From the NCBI GenBank assembly GCA_030649445.1, contig JAUSKR010000018.1, positions 1-6,453 on the forward strand: a stretch of 6,453 nt of DNA, written 5' to 3'. The translations under genes were made by a program, and so were the position numbers. Source of the stretch: a bacterium (GTDB lineage: Bacteria > Patescibacteriota > UBA1384 > XYA2-FULL-43-10 > 1-14-0-10-43-13). Every line of letters begins with the position of its first letter. Within the stretch, counting starts at the first letter, position 1. Under the pieces are notes generated by a model. That model saw only the letters and a program-made list of their open reading frames with translations, had not been told where the DNA came from and ran no database searches. Below are positions 1 through 4,959 of the stretch, one piece after another.

Positions 1-1
1 A

Positions 2-823
2 ATAAAATTTAGAGATGAGGAACGCGCAAAAAGTGGTATTCTACGAGGCCGTGAATTTTTGATGAAAGATATGTACAGCTTTGCCGAAAGTGTCGAACAG
101 CATCAGGAATTTTATGAAAAAGTCATACCGGCTTATTTTCAAATTTTTAAACGTCTTGGACTCGACGCCAAGCTTGTCGAGGCCTCCGGTGGAATTTTCT
201 CCAAATATTCGCACGAGTTTCAAGTTTTGACCGAAGTTGGCGAAGATACTATATTTACTTGTGAAAAATGCGATTTTGCTCAGAACAAAGAAATCGCCGA
301 GGTCAAAGCTGGTGACAAATGCCCGAAGTGCGAAGGTGCGATAAAAATGGATAAAGGCATCGAAGTCGGTAACATTTTCTCGCTCAAAGACCGGTTTTCC
401 AAGCCGATGAAAGCAACATTCTCGGATAAAGCCGGTAAAGAAAGAGAATTTATCATGGGCTGCTATGGCATTGGTATCACCCGAGCGATGGCGACTGTCG
501 TCGAAAAGTATTACGATGTCACAAAAAATAAGATGGCCTGGCCGGTGGAAATCACGCCATACAAAGTTCATTTAATTTCACTAAATCAAAATGCCGAAGC
601 CGATAAATTGTATGACAAATTAAGAAAAGATAAAATCGAAGTTCTCTATGACGACCGCGATCTCTCCGCCGGTGAAAAATTCGCCGAGGCCGATCTGATC
701 GGCTGTCCAAAACGAATCATCGTCAGCAAAAAGACTTTGGAAGAAAATTCGGTTGAACTGCAAACAAGAGAAAAGACTGAACTGGTCAAAATTGACCAGA
801 TAGAAGATCGAATAAAGGTATGA
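2..823 (+). CDS. proS: Prolyl-tRNA synthetase, C-terminal part (5' end outside window)
   Basis: Class II aminoacyl-tRNA synthetase that charges tRNA-Pro with proline in the cytoplasm. The frame is open from base 2, giving 273 visible residues; the N-terminus and motif 1 lie upstream. Fragment residues 3-23 are motif 2 (FRDEERAKSGILRGREF then MKD), 70-84 match the SHEFQVLTEVGEDTI block, 153-161 are motif 3 (GCYGIGITR), and about 187-273 form the anticodon-binding domain (DDRDLSAGEKFAEADLIG). In the standard bacterial enzyme a ~180-residue INS editing domain sits between motifs 2 and 3. Here only about 35 residues separate the GEDTI block from KGIEVGNIF, and they carry two CxxC pairs (Cys 87, 90, 107, 110), which suggests a small zinc ribbon. 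The gene ends in TGA, converging on the minus-strand gene at 961-1512 whose terminator begins a few bases past this stop. Identity is secure; zinc binding is inferred. Confidence 0.96.
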   Translation: MKFRDEERAKSGILRGREFLMKDMYSFAESVEQHQEFYEKVIPAYFQIFKRLGLDAKLVEASGGIFSKYSHEFQVLTEVGEDTIFTCEKCDFAQNKEIAEVKAGDKCPKCEGAIKMDKGIEVGNIFSLKDRFSKPMKATFSDKAGKEREFIMGCYGIGITRAMATVVEKYYDVTKNKMAWPVEITPYKVHLISLNQNAEADKLYDKLRKDKIEVLYDDRDLSAGEKFAEADLIGCPKRIIVSKKTLEENSVELQTREKTELVKIDQIEDRIKV

Positions 824-827
824 TCAT

Positions 828-860
828 AAAACCAAAAACCGTCAGTATGGTGGCTGACGG
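828..860 (-). terminator. Intrinsic terminator of the minus-strand GC-rich gene
   Basis: Read on the minus strand, CCGTCAG (860-854) and CTGACGG (845-839) form a perfect 7-bp stem with an 8-nt loop. It is followed by TTTTT, GG, TTTT. The U-tract lies only on the minus-strand side, so the element terminates transcription coming from the gene at 961-1512. It abuts the proS stop codon on the other side. The plus strand lacks a T run after the stem, so proS is probably not terminated here efficiently. Confidence 0.8.
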
Positions 861-863
861 CTT

Positions 864-960
864 CGGCGTTGAGGCTCTGCTTCCTCTGGGCTCACCACTC
901 CCAGGTGACTCGCCGCATTTGTCTCGGTTGCGATTCCGTTTTATTCAATTGTCGATCTAC
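864..960 (-). other. 3' untranslated region of the GC-rich gene, possibly structured
   Basis: About 97 bases lie between the stop codon of the minus-strand gene and its terminator hairpin. No convincing gene is present. Two mutually exclusive short stems are visible: 892-896 with 904-908 (TCACC/GGTGA) and 886-890 with 900-904 (CTGGG/CCCAG). This is long for a bacterial 3' UTR in a compact genome. It could hold a small structured RNA segment or simply be remnant sequence. Confidence 0.3.
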
Positions 961-1512
961 CTACCGGCTACCCTCGGTCTCAGGAAGTTTGCCGTCCAGA
1001 TCGAGGCACTCGACCAGGATATTCGAGCTTCCCGACACGTCGCCGATCTCGAGCGCTTCTTCACCCGATAGGTGACCCACTTTGACGGCAGTCAGGAGGG
1101 TCACGGCTTCGTCGCAGAGATCCGGCAGGCCGGAGAAGCTGAAGGCGTACTGCCGATCGTGTCCATCCGGGCCAAGAATCGCGCCGCCCCACCTGTCGCT
1201 CTCAGGGTCTCTGCTTTGCCAGCTCGTGACGTCGCCGTTGCTCTCATGCCGGGCCTCGAGCCGTGTGGCCTTCTCCTGGCAGAGCTCGATGTACCTGTCA
1301 TCCTTGCCGTTGATGACATGGCCGACAAGCATCGGCTTGACCAGGAAGCCCTCTGCGCCGAGCATCTTCAGGCAGAAGTAGCCACCGGTGTCATCTGCTT
1401 CGAGCAGGCCTTGCGCGCATGCGACCTCGATGACCTTGGCAACTGCTTCCGCGGCCGCTCTCCTCACGTCGCTGATGAACATCATCCAGCGTCCTGTCGT
1501 ACAGCTACTCAT
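961..1512 (-). CDS. GC-rich hypothetical protein, distantly GlcG/HbpS-like
   Basis: 183 residues, cytoplasmic by appearance, with no signal peptide or membrane segment. I do not recognise a named gene. Codons end overwhelmingly in G or C on this strand, which argues that this is the coding strand. The ATG at 1512 is chosen because AAGGAG (1526-1521) lies 8 nt before it; a GTG at 1521 would overlap that Shine-Dalgarno. After an alanine-rich helix (ISDVRRAAAEAVAKVIEVA), the C-terminal half has SWQSRD, RWGGAI and FSFSGLPDLCDEA. The last two blocks resemble the glycine-rich strand and the GVSGGxxxxDE motif of the GlcG/HbpS (DUF336) fold. That resemblance is from memory and weak, so no function is assigned. 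The gene has its own promoter and terminator and is much richer in G+C than its neighbours: 38 and 39 of 60 in lines 1081-1140 and 1201-1260, against 25 and 26 in lines 121-180 and 1741-1800. This suggests acquisition by transfer. Confidence 0.8.
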   Translation of the reverse strand: MSSCTTGRWMMFISDVRRAAAEAVAKVIEVACAQGLLEADDTGGYFCLKMLGAEGFLVKPMLVGHVINGKDDRYIELCQEKATRLEARHESNGDVTSWQSRDPESDRWGGAILGPDGHDRQYAFSFSGLPDLCDEAVTLLTAVKVGHLSGEEALEIGDVSGSSNILVECLDLDGKLPETEGSR

Positions 1513-1520
1513 TCGTTTCA

Positions 1521-1526
1521 CTCCTT
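1521..1526 (-). promoter_or_regulatory. Shine-Dalgarno that fixes the start of the GC-rich gene
   Basis: AAGGAG on the minus strand with an 8-nt spacer to the ATG at 1512. It decides against the upstream in-frame GTG at 1521, which shares the last G of this site. Confidence 0.8.
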
Positions 1527-1545
1527 ACCGAAACGGGACGCGATT

Positions 1546-1574
1546 ATAATACAACATTTAGGTTAATTTATCAA
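1546..1574 (-). promoter_or_regulatory. Sigma70-type promoter of the GC-rich gene
   Basis: On the minus strand, TTGATA (1574-1569), a 17-nt spacer, then TATTAT (1551-1546). TATTAT overlaps a perfect TATAAT (1548-1543), which would have a 20-nt spacer. The predicted start of transcription is around 1536-1540, giving a leader of roughly 25 nt with AAGGAG inside it. The perfect palindrome at 1610-1651 lies about 35 bp upstream of the -35 box. Confidence 0.65.
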
Positions 1575-1609
1575 TACCGCCAGATAATTATACTGAATTA
1601 ATCAAATTT

Positions 1610-1651
1610 AATTATTACAAATATCGTCGATCGACGATATTTGTAATAATT
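1610..1651. repeat. Perfect 42-bp palindrome, downstream copy
   Basis: A perfect inverted repeat with 21-bp arms and no spacer, centred between 1630 and 1631. The core is CGTCGATCGACG, flanked by ATATTTGTAATAATT and its complement. It ends 6 bp after the stop codon of the Cas2-like gene. A related palindrome lies just upstream of the same gene at 2252-2289: over 36 bases (1613-1648 against 2253-2288) the two differ at only 3 positions. As RNA it would make a very stable hairpin, but no long U-tract follows on either strand, so a pure terminator role is doubtful. It could be an operator or an element end. Confidence 0.9.
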
Positions 1652-1657
1652 TGTTTA

Positions 1658-2242
1658 TTATTCTTTTCGTTCTTTTGGATCATGTGCGCAATCTATTTTC
1701 CATTTTTCAAACATTTTCAGAATTACTCCGTCGATATTTGTATTCTCCGAAACGAGGTAGACGATATAATTTTCAACTCCATACTCGTAGGCGGCGAGTT
1801 CAACAAATTCGCCAAAGTTTTTGTTGGCAACCCAGAGACTTTTTTGAATTTGTCTAAAACCAAGTCGCTTAATTATTCGCCGAAATTGGTCTCGGCCTTG
1901 TCGCTCGTCTTCCGGAATATCAAAAGAAACAAAGAAATGTTTATTTTCATTTTTGCTTCGTTCCGCGATTTTATCGACGATGGCTAGTCTTGCCTTATTT
2001 GTAAAAATAACAGATTCTTGGCCACCATGTTTTCTAACTTCGATGTACCCACGATTTTTTAAATTGGAAAATATCTGAGAGATTTTACTGCAAGTCAATT
2101 CTTGTTCGTAGGGAAAATCGTGCATTAGTTGGTACATTCCACCGCGATCAAAACCGGTCGCCAGTGCTTGGGGAATATTCAGTAGAAAATCCAACACTTC
2201 AACTGTAAAGTTTTTTATTTTCTCCTTTGACTCTTTTTTCAT
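1658..2242 (-). CDS. Winged-helix / Cas2-fold (PaaX-like) protein
   Basis: 194 residues in two parts. Residues ~14-95 look like a winged helix-turn-helix: a helix, then LTCSKISQIFSNLKNRGYIEV as recognition helix and wing. Residues ~101-170 resemble the ferredoxin-like fold shared by Cas2 and the PaaX C-terminus. They start with HFFVSFDIPEDERQGR (Asp108 at the position of the Cas2 metal-binding Asp) and continue with RLGFRQIQKSLWV, matching the Cas2 GxxxQxSV/LF strand. PaaX is a phenylacetate-pathway repressor; Cas2 works with Cas1 in CRISPR adaptation. Here there is no cas1, no array and no phenylacetate gene, so a DNA-binding regulator or an element-encoded protein is more likely. The ATG at 2242 has no Shine-Dalgarno. 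Its flanks carry two copies of one palindrome, 6 bp after the stop and 9 bp before the start. Fold assignment is fairly sure; function is unknown. Confidence 0.85.
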   Translation of the reverse strand: MKKESKEKIKNFTVEVLDFLLNIPQALATGFDRGGMYQLMHDFPYEQELTCSKISQIFSNLKNRGYIEVRKHGGQESVIFTNKARLAIVDKIAERSKNENKHFFVSFDIPEDERQGRDQFRRIIKRLGFRQIQKSLWVANKNFGEFVELAAYEYGVENYIVYLVSENTNIDGVILKMFEKWKIDCAHDPKERKE

Positions 2243-2248
2243 ATTTAC

Positions 2249-2277
2249 ATAATATTACAAATCTCGTCGATCGTCCA
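2249..2277 (-). promoter_or_regulatory. Candidate promoter of the Cas2-like gene, inside the palindrome
   Basis: On the minus strand, TGGACG (2277-2272, 4 of 6 to consensus), a 17-nt spacer, then TATTAT (2254-2249). The predicted transcription start falls at about 2242-2243, the ATG itself, so the mRNA would be leaderless. This fits the missing Shine-Dalgarno. Most of the promoter lies within the palindrome, so a protein bound there would block it. The -35 is weak. Confidence 0.35.
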
Positions 2278-2289
2278 TATTTGTAATAT
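2252..2289. repeat. Imperfect 38-bp palindrome, upstream copy
   Basis: Outer arms 2252-2262 and 2279-2289 are perfectly complementary (ATATTACAAAT / ATTTGTAATAT). The 16-bp centre pairs except at three positions (2263/2278, 2265/2276, 2267/2274). As a direct repeat it matches 1613-1648 at 33 of 36 positions. It lies in the divergent intergenic region between the Cas2-like gene and uvrC, 9 bp before the Cas2-like start and about 77 bp before the uvrC start. The differences from the other copy mostly break its symmetry, as if this copy had decayed from a perfect palindrome. Confidence 0.85.
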
Positions 2290-2366
2290 CTATGTATTTA
2301 TAGTTGGTTGGATGGAATATATAAATTGCTCTTCTAAAATTGTAATTTTGTGCTACTCTTTTAGTT

Positions 2367-3779
2367 ATGATACTGAAGGATCAAATCAAAGAATTGCCGA
2401 CCAAACCGGGCGTTTACCATTTTCTTGATGAAAACGGGGGGGTTTTGTATGTCGGCAAGGCAAAAAATTTGAAGAACCGCTTGAGGCAGTATTTTCTAAG
2501 AGAACTTGGCCGCGGGCCGGCAATTGTGCAGATGGTCCGGCTGGCGGTTAAAATTAAATGGCTAGAAACTGAGTCAGAGATCGAAGCGGTTTTGCTCGAA
2601 GCCGAACAAATTCAAAAACTGAAGCCGAAATATAATGTCAGGCAAAAAGATGATAAATCCTTTTTGGTGATTAGAATTACCAAAAAAAGTCAAAAGTCAA
2701 AAGTCAAAAGTCAAAATGATAATTCAAAATTCAAAAATGTCATTCTGAGTGAAACGAAGAATCTGAGCAGATCCTTCGCCAGCGCTCAGGATGACAGTTC
2801 GAGATTTCCTTGTGTCGAATTAGTCCGGTTCAGAAATGCAGATTTTTCGGATAAAACTGCAGAATATTTTGGTCCATATCCTTCAGGTGAATTGCTCAAA
2901 AAATCCCTACGATATTTGCGCAAGGTTTTTCCATTTCGGGATTGTTCGAAAACGAAATTCAATACTTATAGAAAACGTGGCCGGCCCTGTGTTTATGGGG
3001 ATATCAGAGTGTGTACCGGTCCGTGCGCTGGATATGTCAATGAAAAGGAGTATGCGCGAAACATTAAATTCTTAAAAGAGTTTTTGCGCGGCAAAAAAGT
3101 CCGGGTGATTCGAACACTTAAAAAAGAAATGCTTGACCTAAGCAGAAAAAAACACTATGAAGAAGCAGCTAATGTTCGAAATCAATTTCAAGCCTTAAAC
3201 CACATCAACGACGTGGCGATCGGTGTCCGGGACGATCTGTTTGAAGCAAGTTCAATAATGTTCAAACGGATCGAATGCTATGATATTTCTAATATACTTG
3301 ACCAATATGCGGTTGGCTCGATGATTGTTTTTACCGACGGGAAGCCAGACAAGGCAGAGTATAGAAAGTTTAAGGTCAAAAGTTCCCCACTTCGCCAAGG
3401 CTACGAGGGGCAGGTAAGGTTAAAAGTTGGTGAGGAGAAATTGCCAAACAATGATTTGGCGCGGTTCGAGCAAGTTTTGACACGACGATTCGCGAACGAT
3501 TGGCCGAAGCCGGATCTGGTGATAATTGACGGTGGAACCACCCACTTGGAGGTGGCTAAACTGGTTTTGAAAAGATATAATTTAAGTATTCCATCCGTGT
3601 CGATTTCGAAGGGGCCACAGCGTCTCAAAAATGATTTTCATTTCTCCGATTCAATTATCGCCAAATATTTTAAAGGCAATGATCCGCTTAAGAATGTTGC
3701 AATTATGGCTCGTGATGAATCACACCGCTTCGCCATTTCGTATTATCGGACGTTACACCAAAAAAGTATTTACCATTGA
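2367..3779 (+). CDS. uvrC: UvrABC excinuclease subunit C, short form carrying repeat insertions
   Basis: Nuclease that makes both incisions in nucleotide excision repair with UvrA and UvrB. It has 470 residues against about 600 usually. An N-terminal GIY-YIG nuclease spans ~12-93 (GVY 15-17, YVGKAKNL 28-35, Arg38, Glu78 in LLEAE, KPKYN). A cysteine-bearing RGRPCVY...CTGPCAGY region follows at 204-223. The UVR motif that contacts UvrB is at ~250-278. The RNase H-like nuclease is at ~300-465, with Asp306 (ECYDISN), Asp388 (IIDGG) and His453 (RDESHRFA). Catalytic residues appear intact. Two stretches absent from ordinary UvrC, ~106-147 and ~340-357, are translated repeats. The C-terminal (HhH)2 DNA-binding region is missing: the protein stops 17 residues after His453. 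The ATG has no Shine-Dalgarno; a weak upstream promoter is possible (TTTATA 2297-2302, 17 nt, TATAAA 2320-2325). Likely functional, not proven. Confidence 0.93.
   Translation: MILKDQIKELPTKPGVYHFLDENGGVLYVGKAKNLKNRLRQYFLRELGRGPAIVQMVRLAVKIKWLETESEIEAVLLEAEQIQKLKPKYNVRQKDDKSFLVIRITKKSQKSKVKSQNDNSKFKNVILSETKNLSRSFASAQDDSSRFPCVELVRFRNADFSDKTAEYFGPYPSGELLKKSLRYLRKVFPFRDCSKTKFNTYRKRGRPCVYGDIRVCTGPCAGYVNEKEYARNIKFLKEFLRGKKVRVIRTLKKEMLDLSRKKHYEEAANVRNQFQALNHINDVAIGVRDDLFEASSIMFKRIECYDISNILDQYAVGSMIVFTDGKPDKAEYRKFKVKSSPLRQGYEGQVRLKVGEEKLPNNDLARFEQVLTRRFANDWPKPDLVIIDGGTTHLEVAKLVLKRYNLSIPSVSISKGPQRLKNDFHFSDSIIAKYFKGNDPLKNVAIMARDESHRFAISYYRTLHQKSIYH
2689..2716 (+). repeat. Four tandem copies of GTCAAAA inside uvrC
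   Basis: GTCAAAA is repeated four times without interruption, followed by two related ATTCAAA units (2722-2737). Translated, this gives a Lys/Ser/Gln-rich linker starting at about residue 106. It directly precedes the hairpin repeat at 2738-2796. Together they account for about 40 extra residues relative to ordinary UvrC. A seven-base unit in a coding region is prone to slippage, and loss or gain of one unit would shift the frame. Confidence 0.9.
2738..2796. repeat. 59-bp hairpin (MITE/REP-like) repeat within uvrC
   Basis: The ends are TGTCATTCTGAG (2738-2749) and CTCAGGATGACA (2785-2796), inverted repeats matching 11 of 12. An inner pair, CGAAGAATCT and AGATCCTTCG, matches 9 of 10 around a GAGC loop. 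The whole unit folds into one long hairpin. I recognise the TGTCATYCTGAG end as common in short repeats dispersed through many CPR and other bacterial genomes. Its reading frame here has no stop and is translated as NVILSETKNLSRSFASAQDD, so uvrC stays open. No transposase is present, so any mobility would be in trans. Confidence 0.85.
3371..3428 (+). repeat. Second short palindromic repeat in uvrC with flanking direct repeats
   Basis: A palindromic unit at 3385-3411 (CCCCAC...GAGGGG arms around CTTCGCCAAGGCTACG) is bracketed exactly by TAAGGTCAAAAGTT (3371-3384) and TAAGGTTAAAAGTT (3415-3428), which match at 13 of 14 positions. The centre is clearly related to the repeat upstream of tpiA (CTTCGCACAAGGCTACG at 4911-4927). 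The encoded peptide (SSPLRQGYEGQVRLKV) interrupts UvrC between FKVK and the DLARFEQVLTRRF block. The flanking duplication looks like a target-site duplication. Confidence 0.75.
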
Positions 3780-3798
3780 TCATTTTTCATTGATCATT
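3774..3798 (+). repeat. Tandem 11-nt direct repeat at the 3' end of uvrC
   Basis: CATTGATCATT occurs at 3774-3784 and again at 3788-3798, separated by TTT. The uvrC stop codon (TGA, 3777-3779) lies inside the first copy. The rest of the spacer to 3849 is AT-rich, with no hairpin terminator, so transcription of uvrC may continue into the next gene. Confidence 0.8.
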
Positions 3799-3849
3799 AA
3801 TTTAACAATTTGTAAATTTATCATTTAATGGAAAATGTAAAATTTAAAA

Positions 3850-4872
3850 ATGAAAAATTATCTGAAAAACTGGTGGAAGTGGCTTCGATATGAGCCAAAT
3901 GATCCTCGTTTCGAGACCGGCAAAACGATCAAAATTGCTGTTATTGGTGGTGGAACAGGACTGGCAAATATGCTTCGAGGCTTAAAAAAATATTCCAATA
4001 AGATTTCGGCGATCGTGACCGTGTCTGATGATGGCGCCTCGTCCGGAGAAATCCGTAAGGAGTTCGATATTTTGCCTCCCGGTGATGTCCGTAAATGCAT
4101 CTCAGCCCTGGCTTACAACGAGAAACTGATCACCGAAATCTTTGAATACCGTTTTGCTGAGGATAAGAAAAATCTTGGTGGACACACACTTGGCAATATC
4201 TGGATCACGGCTCTTTCAGACTACTTTGGCTCTTTCGAGAAGGCCGTTGAGATAACTTCGGAGATTTTTCAAACTGCCGGCACGGTTTTGCCAGCGACTT
4301 TAGATGATGCCCGGCTGAAAATCGAGTATGAAGATGGTTCTATCCAGCTTGGCGAGCATTATTTAGATGAGGTGCTCACCAGGATCAAAAAAGTTTCATT
4401 TGATAAAAAAGTCCACGGTTATAAGAAAGTAATCAATGCGATTCGTGATGCTGATTTAGTCGTTGTGGGGCCAGGGAGCTTATATGGCAGCTTGATTCCA
4501 AACTTGATTATCACCGAAATTAAAGATGCCATTGCCCTGAACAGTAAAGCAGTTAGGGTGTTGATCGCAAATTGTTCGACAGAACGAACGCAAACACGAA
4601 ATTATTCAATTGACGACCACATCAGTGCGATCTTTGATCACACTAAAACAAGATTATTCGATTATTGCCTTGTTAACAGCAGGGTCATCAAGAAGTCAAA
4701 AAACGAGACAAAACTAGGTGAGATCAACAATATCACAACTAAGAAAAATAATATTAGTGGTGTCAAAATTATCCGAGCGAATGTTATCAATAACCAGAAT
4801 CCTCTCTATCATGATTCGGAAAAGCTAGCAAAATCGATCATCGGGTTGTATAATAAGGCTAAGCAAAGGTAA
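3850..4872 (+). CDS. yvcK: Gluconeogenesis factor, YvcK/CofD-like family
   Basis: 340 residues, close to the usual ~320, with a short N-terminal extension. YvcK proteins bind UDP-sugars and are needed for growth on gluconeogenic carbon sources and for cell-wall synthesis and cell shape in Bacillus; CofD homologues are 2-phospho-L-lactate transferases. Family signatures are IAVIGGGTGLANMLRGLK (29-46), the Rossmann nucleotide loop; VSDDGASSGEIR (58-69); LPPGDVRKCISAL (75-87); LGGHTLGN (109-116); LPAT (147-150); and VVGPGSLYGSLIPNLI (205-220). The usual MTQPGET stretch is replaced by NCSTERTQT (241-249) before the conserved NYSIDDH. Absence of coenzyme F420 genes nearby and the neighbouring tpiA-gap pair favour a YvcK role over a CofD role. 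No Shine-Dalgarno is visible before the ATG. The gene follows uvrC by 70 bp and precedes tpiA by 87 bp on the same strand. Family certain; cellular role inferred. Confidence 0.92.
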   Translation: MKNYLKNWWKWLRYEPNDPRFETGKTIKIAVIGGGTGLANMLRGLKKYSNKISAIVTVSDDGASSGEIRKEFDILPPGDVRKCISALAYNEKLITEIFEYRFAEDKKNLGGHTLGNIWITALSDYFGSFEKAVEITSEIFQTAGTVLPATLDDARLKIEYEDGSIQLGEHYLDEVLTRIKKVSFDKKVHGYKKVINAIRDADLVVVGPGSLYGSLIPNLIITEIKDAIALNSKAVRVLIANCSTERTQTRNYSIDDHISAIFDHTKTRLFDYCLVNSRVIKKSKNETKLGEINNITTKKNNISGVKIIRANVINNQNPLYHDSEKLAKSIIGLYNKAKQR

Positions 4873-4904
4873 TCACATTATTTGAGTTAGCGTATTTGTG
4901 GTGA

Positions 4905-4957
4905 GCCCTCCTTCGCACAAGGCTACGGAGGGCAAAATCGTAAACGATTTTGGAGGG
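4905..4957 (+). repeat. Hairpin repeat that supplies the tpiA Shine-Dalgarno
   Basis: GCCCTCC (4905-4911) and GGAGGGC (4927-4933) form a perfect 7-bp stem around TTCGCACAAGGCTAC. Directly after comes a second perfect hairpin, CAAAATCGT (4933-4941) with ACGATTTTG (4944-4952), and then a second GGAGGG (4952-4957). The whole 52-bp unit thus begins with CCCTCC and ends with GGAGGG, a terminal inverted repeat. The second GGAGGG is the only Shine-Dalgarno-like sequence before the tpiA ATG at 4960, at a tight spacing. CCCTCC at 4906-4911 can pair with either GGAGGG, so translation could be modulated by which pairing forms. Confidence 0.8.
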
Positions 4958-4959
4958 AT

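Noticed and set aside
41..571. Minus-strand open frame opposite proS
   Set aside because: It lies fully antisense to a strongly conserved proS reading frame, with no ribosome site or recognisable product.
839..860. The hairpin as a proS terminator
   Set aside because: On the plus strand the stem is followed by CTTCGGCG, with no T run; the T run is on the minus-strand side only.
820..1071. Plus-strand frame starting in the ATGA at the proS stop, mimicking translational coupling
   Set aside because: It runs through the minus-strand terminator and into the 3' part of the GC-rich gene, and its product has no recognisable features.
1072..1566. Plus-strand 164-residue open frame across the GC-rich gene
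   Set aside because: Antisense to the minus-strand gene, which has the promoter, Shine-Dalgarno, terminator and G/C-ending codons. The long frame is a by-product of high G+C.
1610..2289. CRISPR-Cas locus (Cas2-like gene with repeats)
   Set aside because: Only two palindromes ~640 bp apart with a gene between them, no spacer-repeat array, no cas1 and no effector. The protein has a winged-helix N-terminus absent from adaptation-type Cas2.
2689..2796. uvrC as a pseudogene broken by repeats
   Set aside because: The frame stays open through both inserts and all recognisable catalytic residues (Arg38, Glu78, Asp306, Asp388, His453) are retained.
3810..3843. Promoter before the yvcK-like gene (TTGTAA and TAAAAT)
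   Set aside because: The spacer is 22 nt, too long for a standard promoter, in a sequence so AT-rich that such matches are expected by chance.
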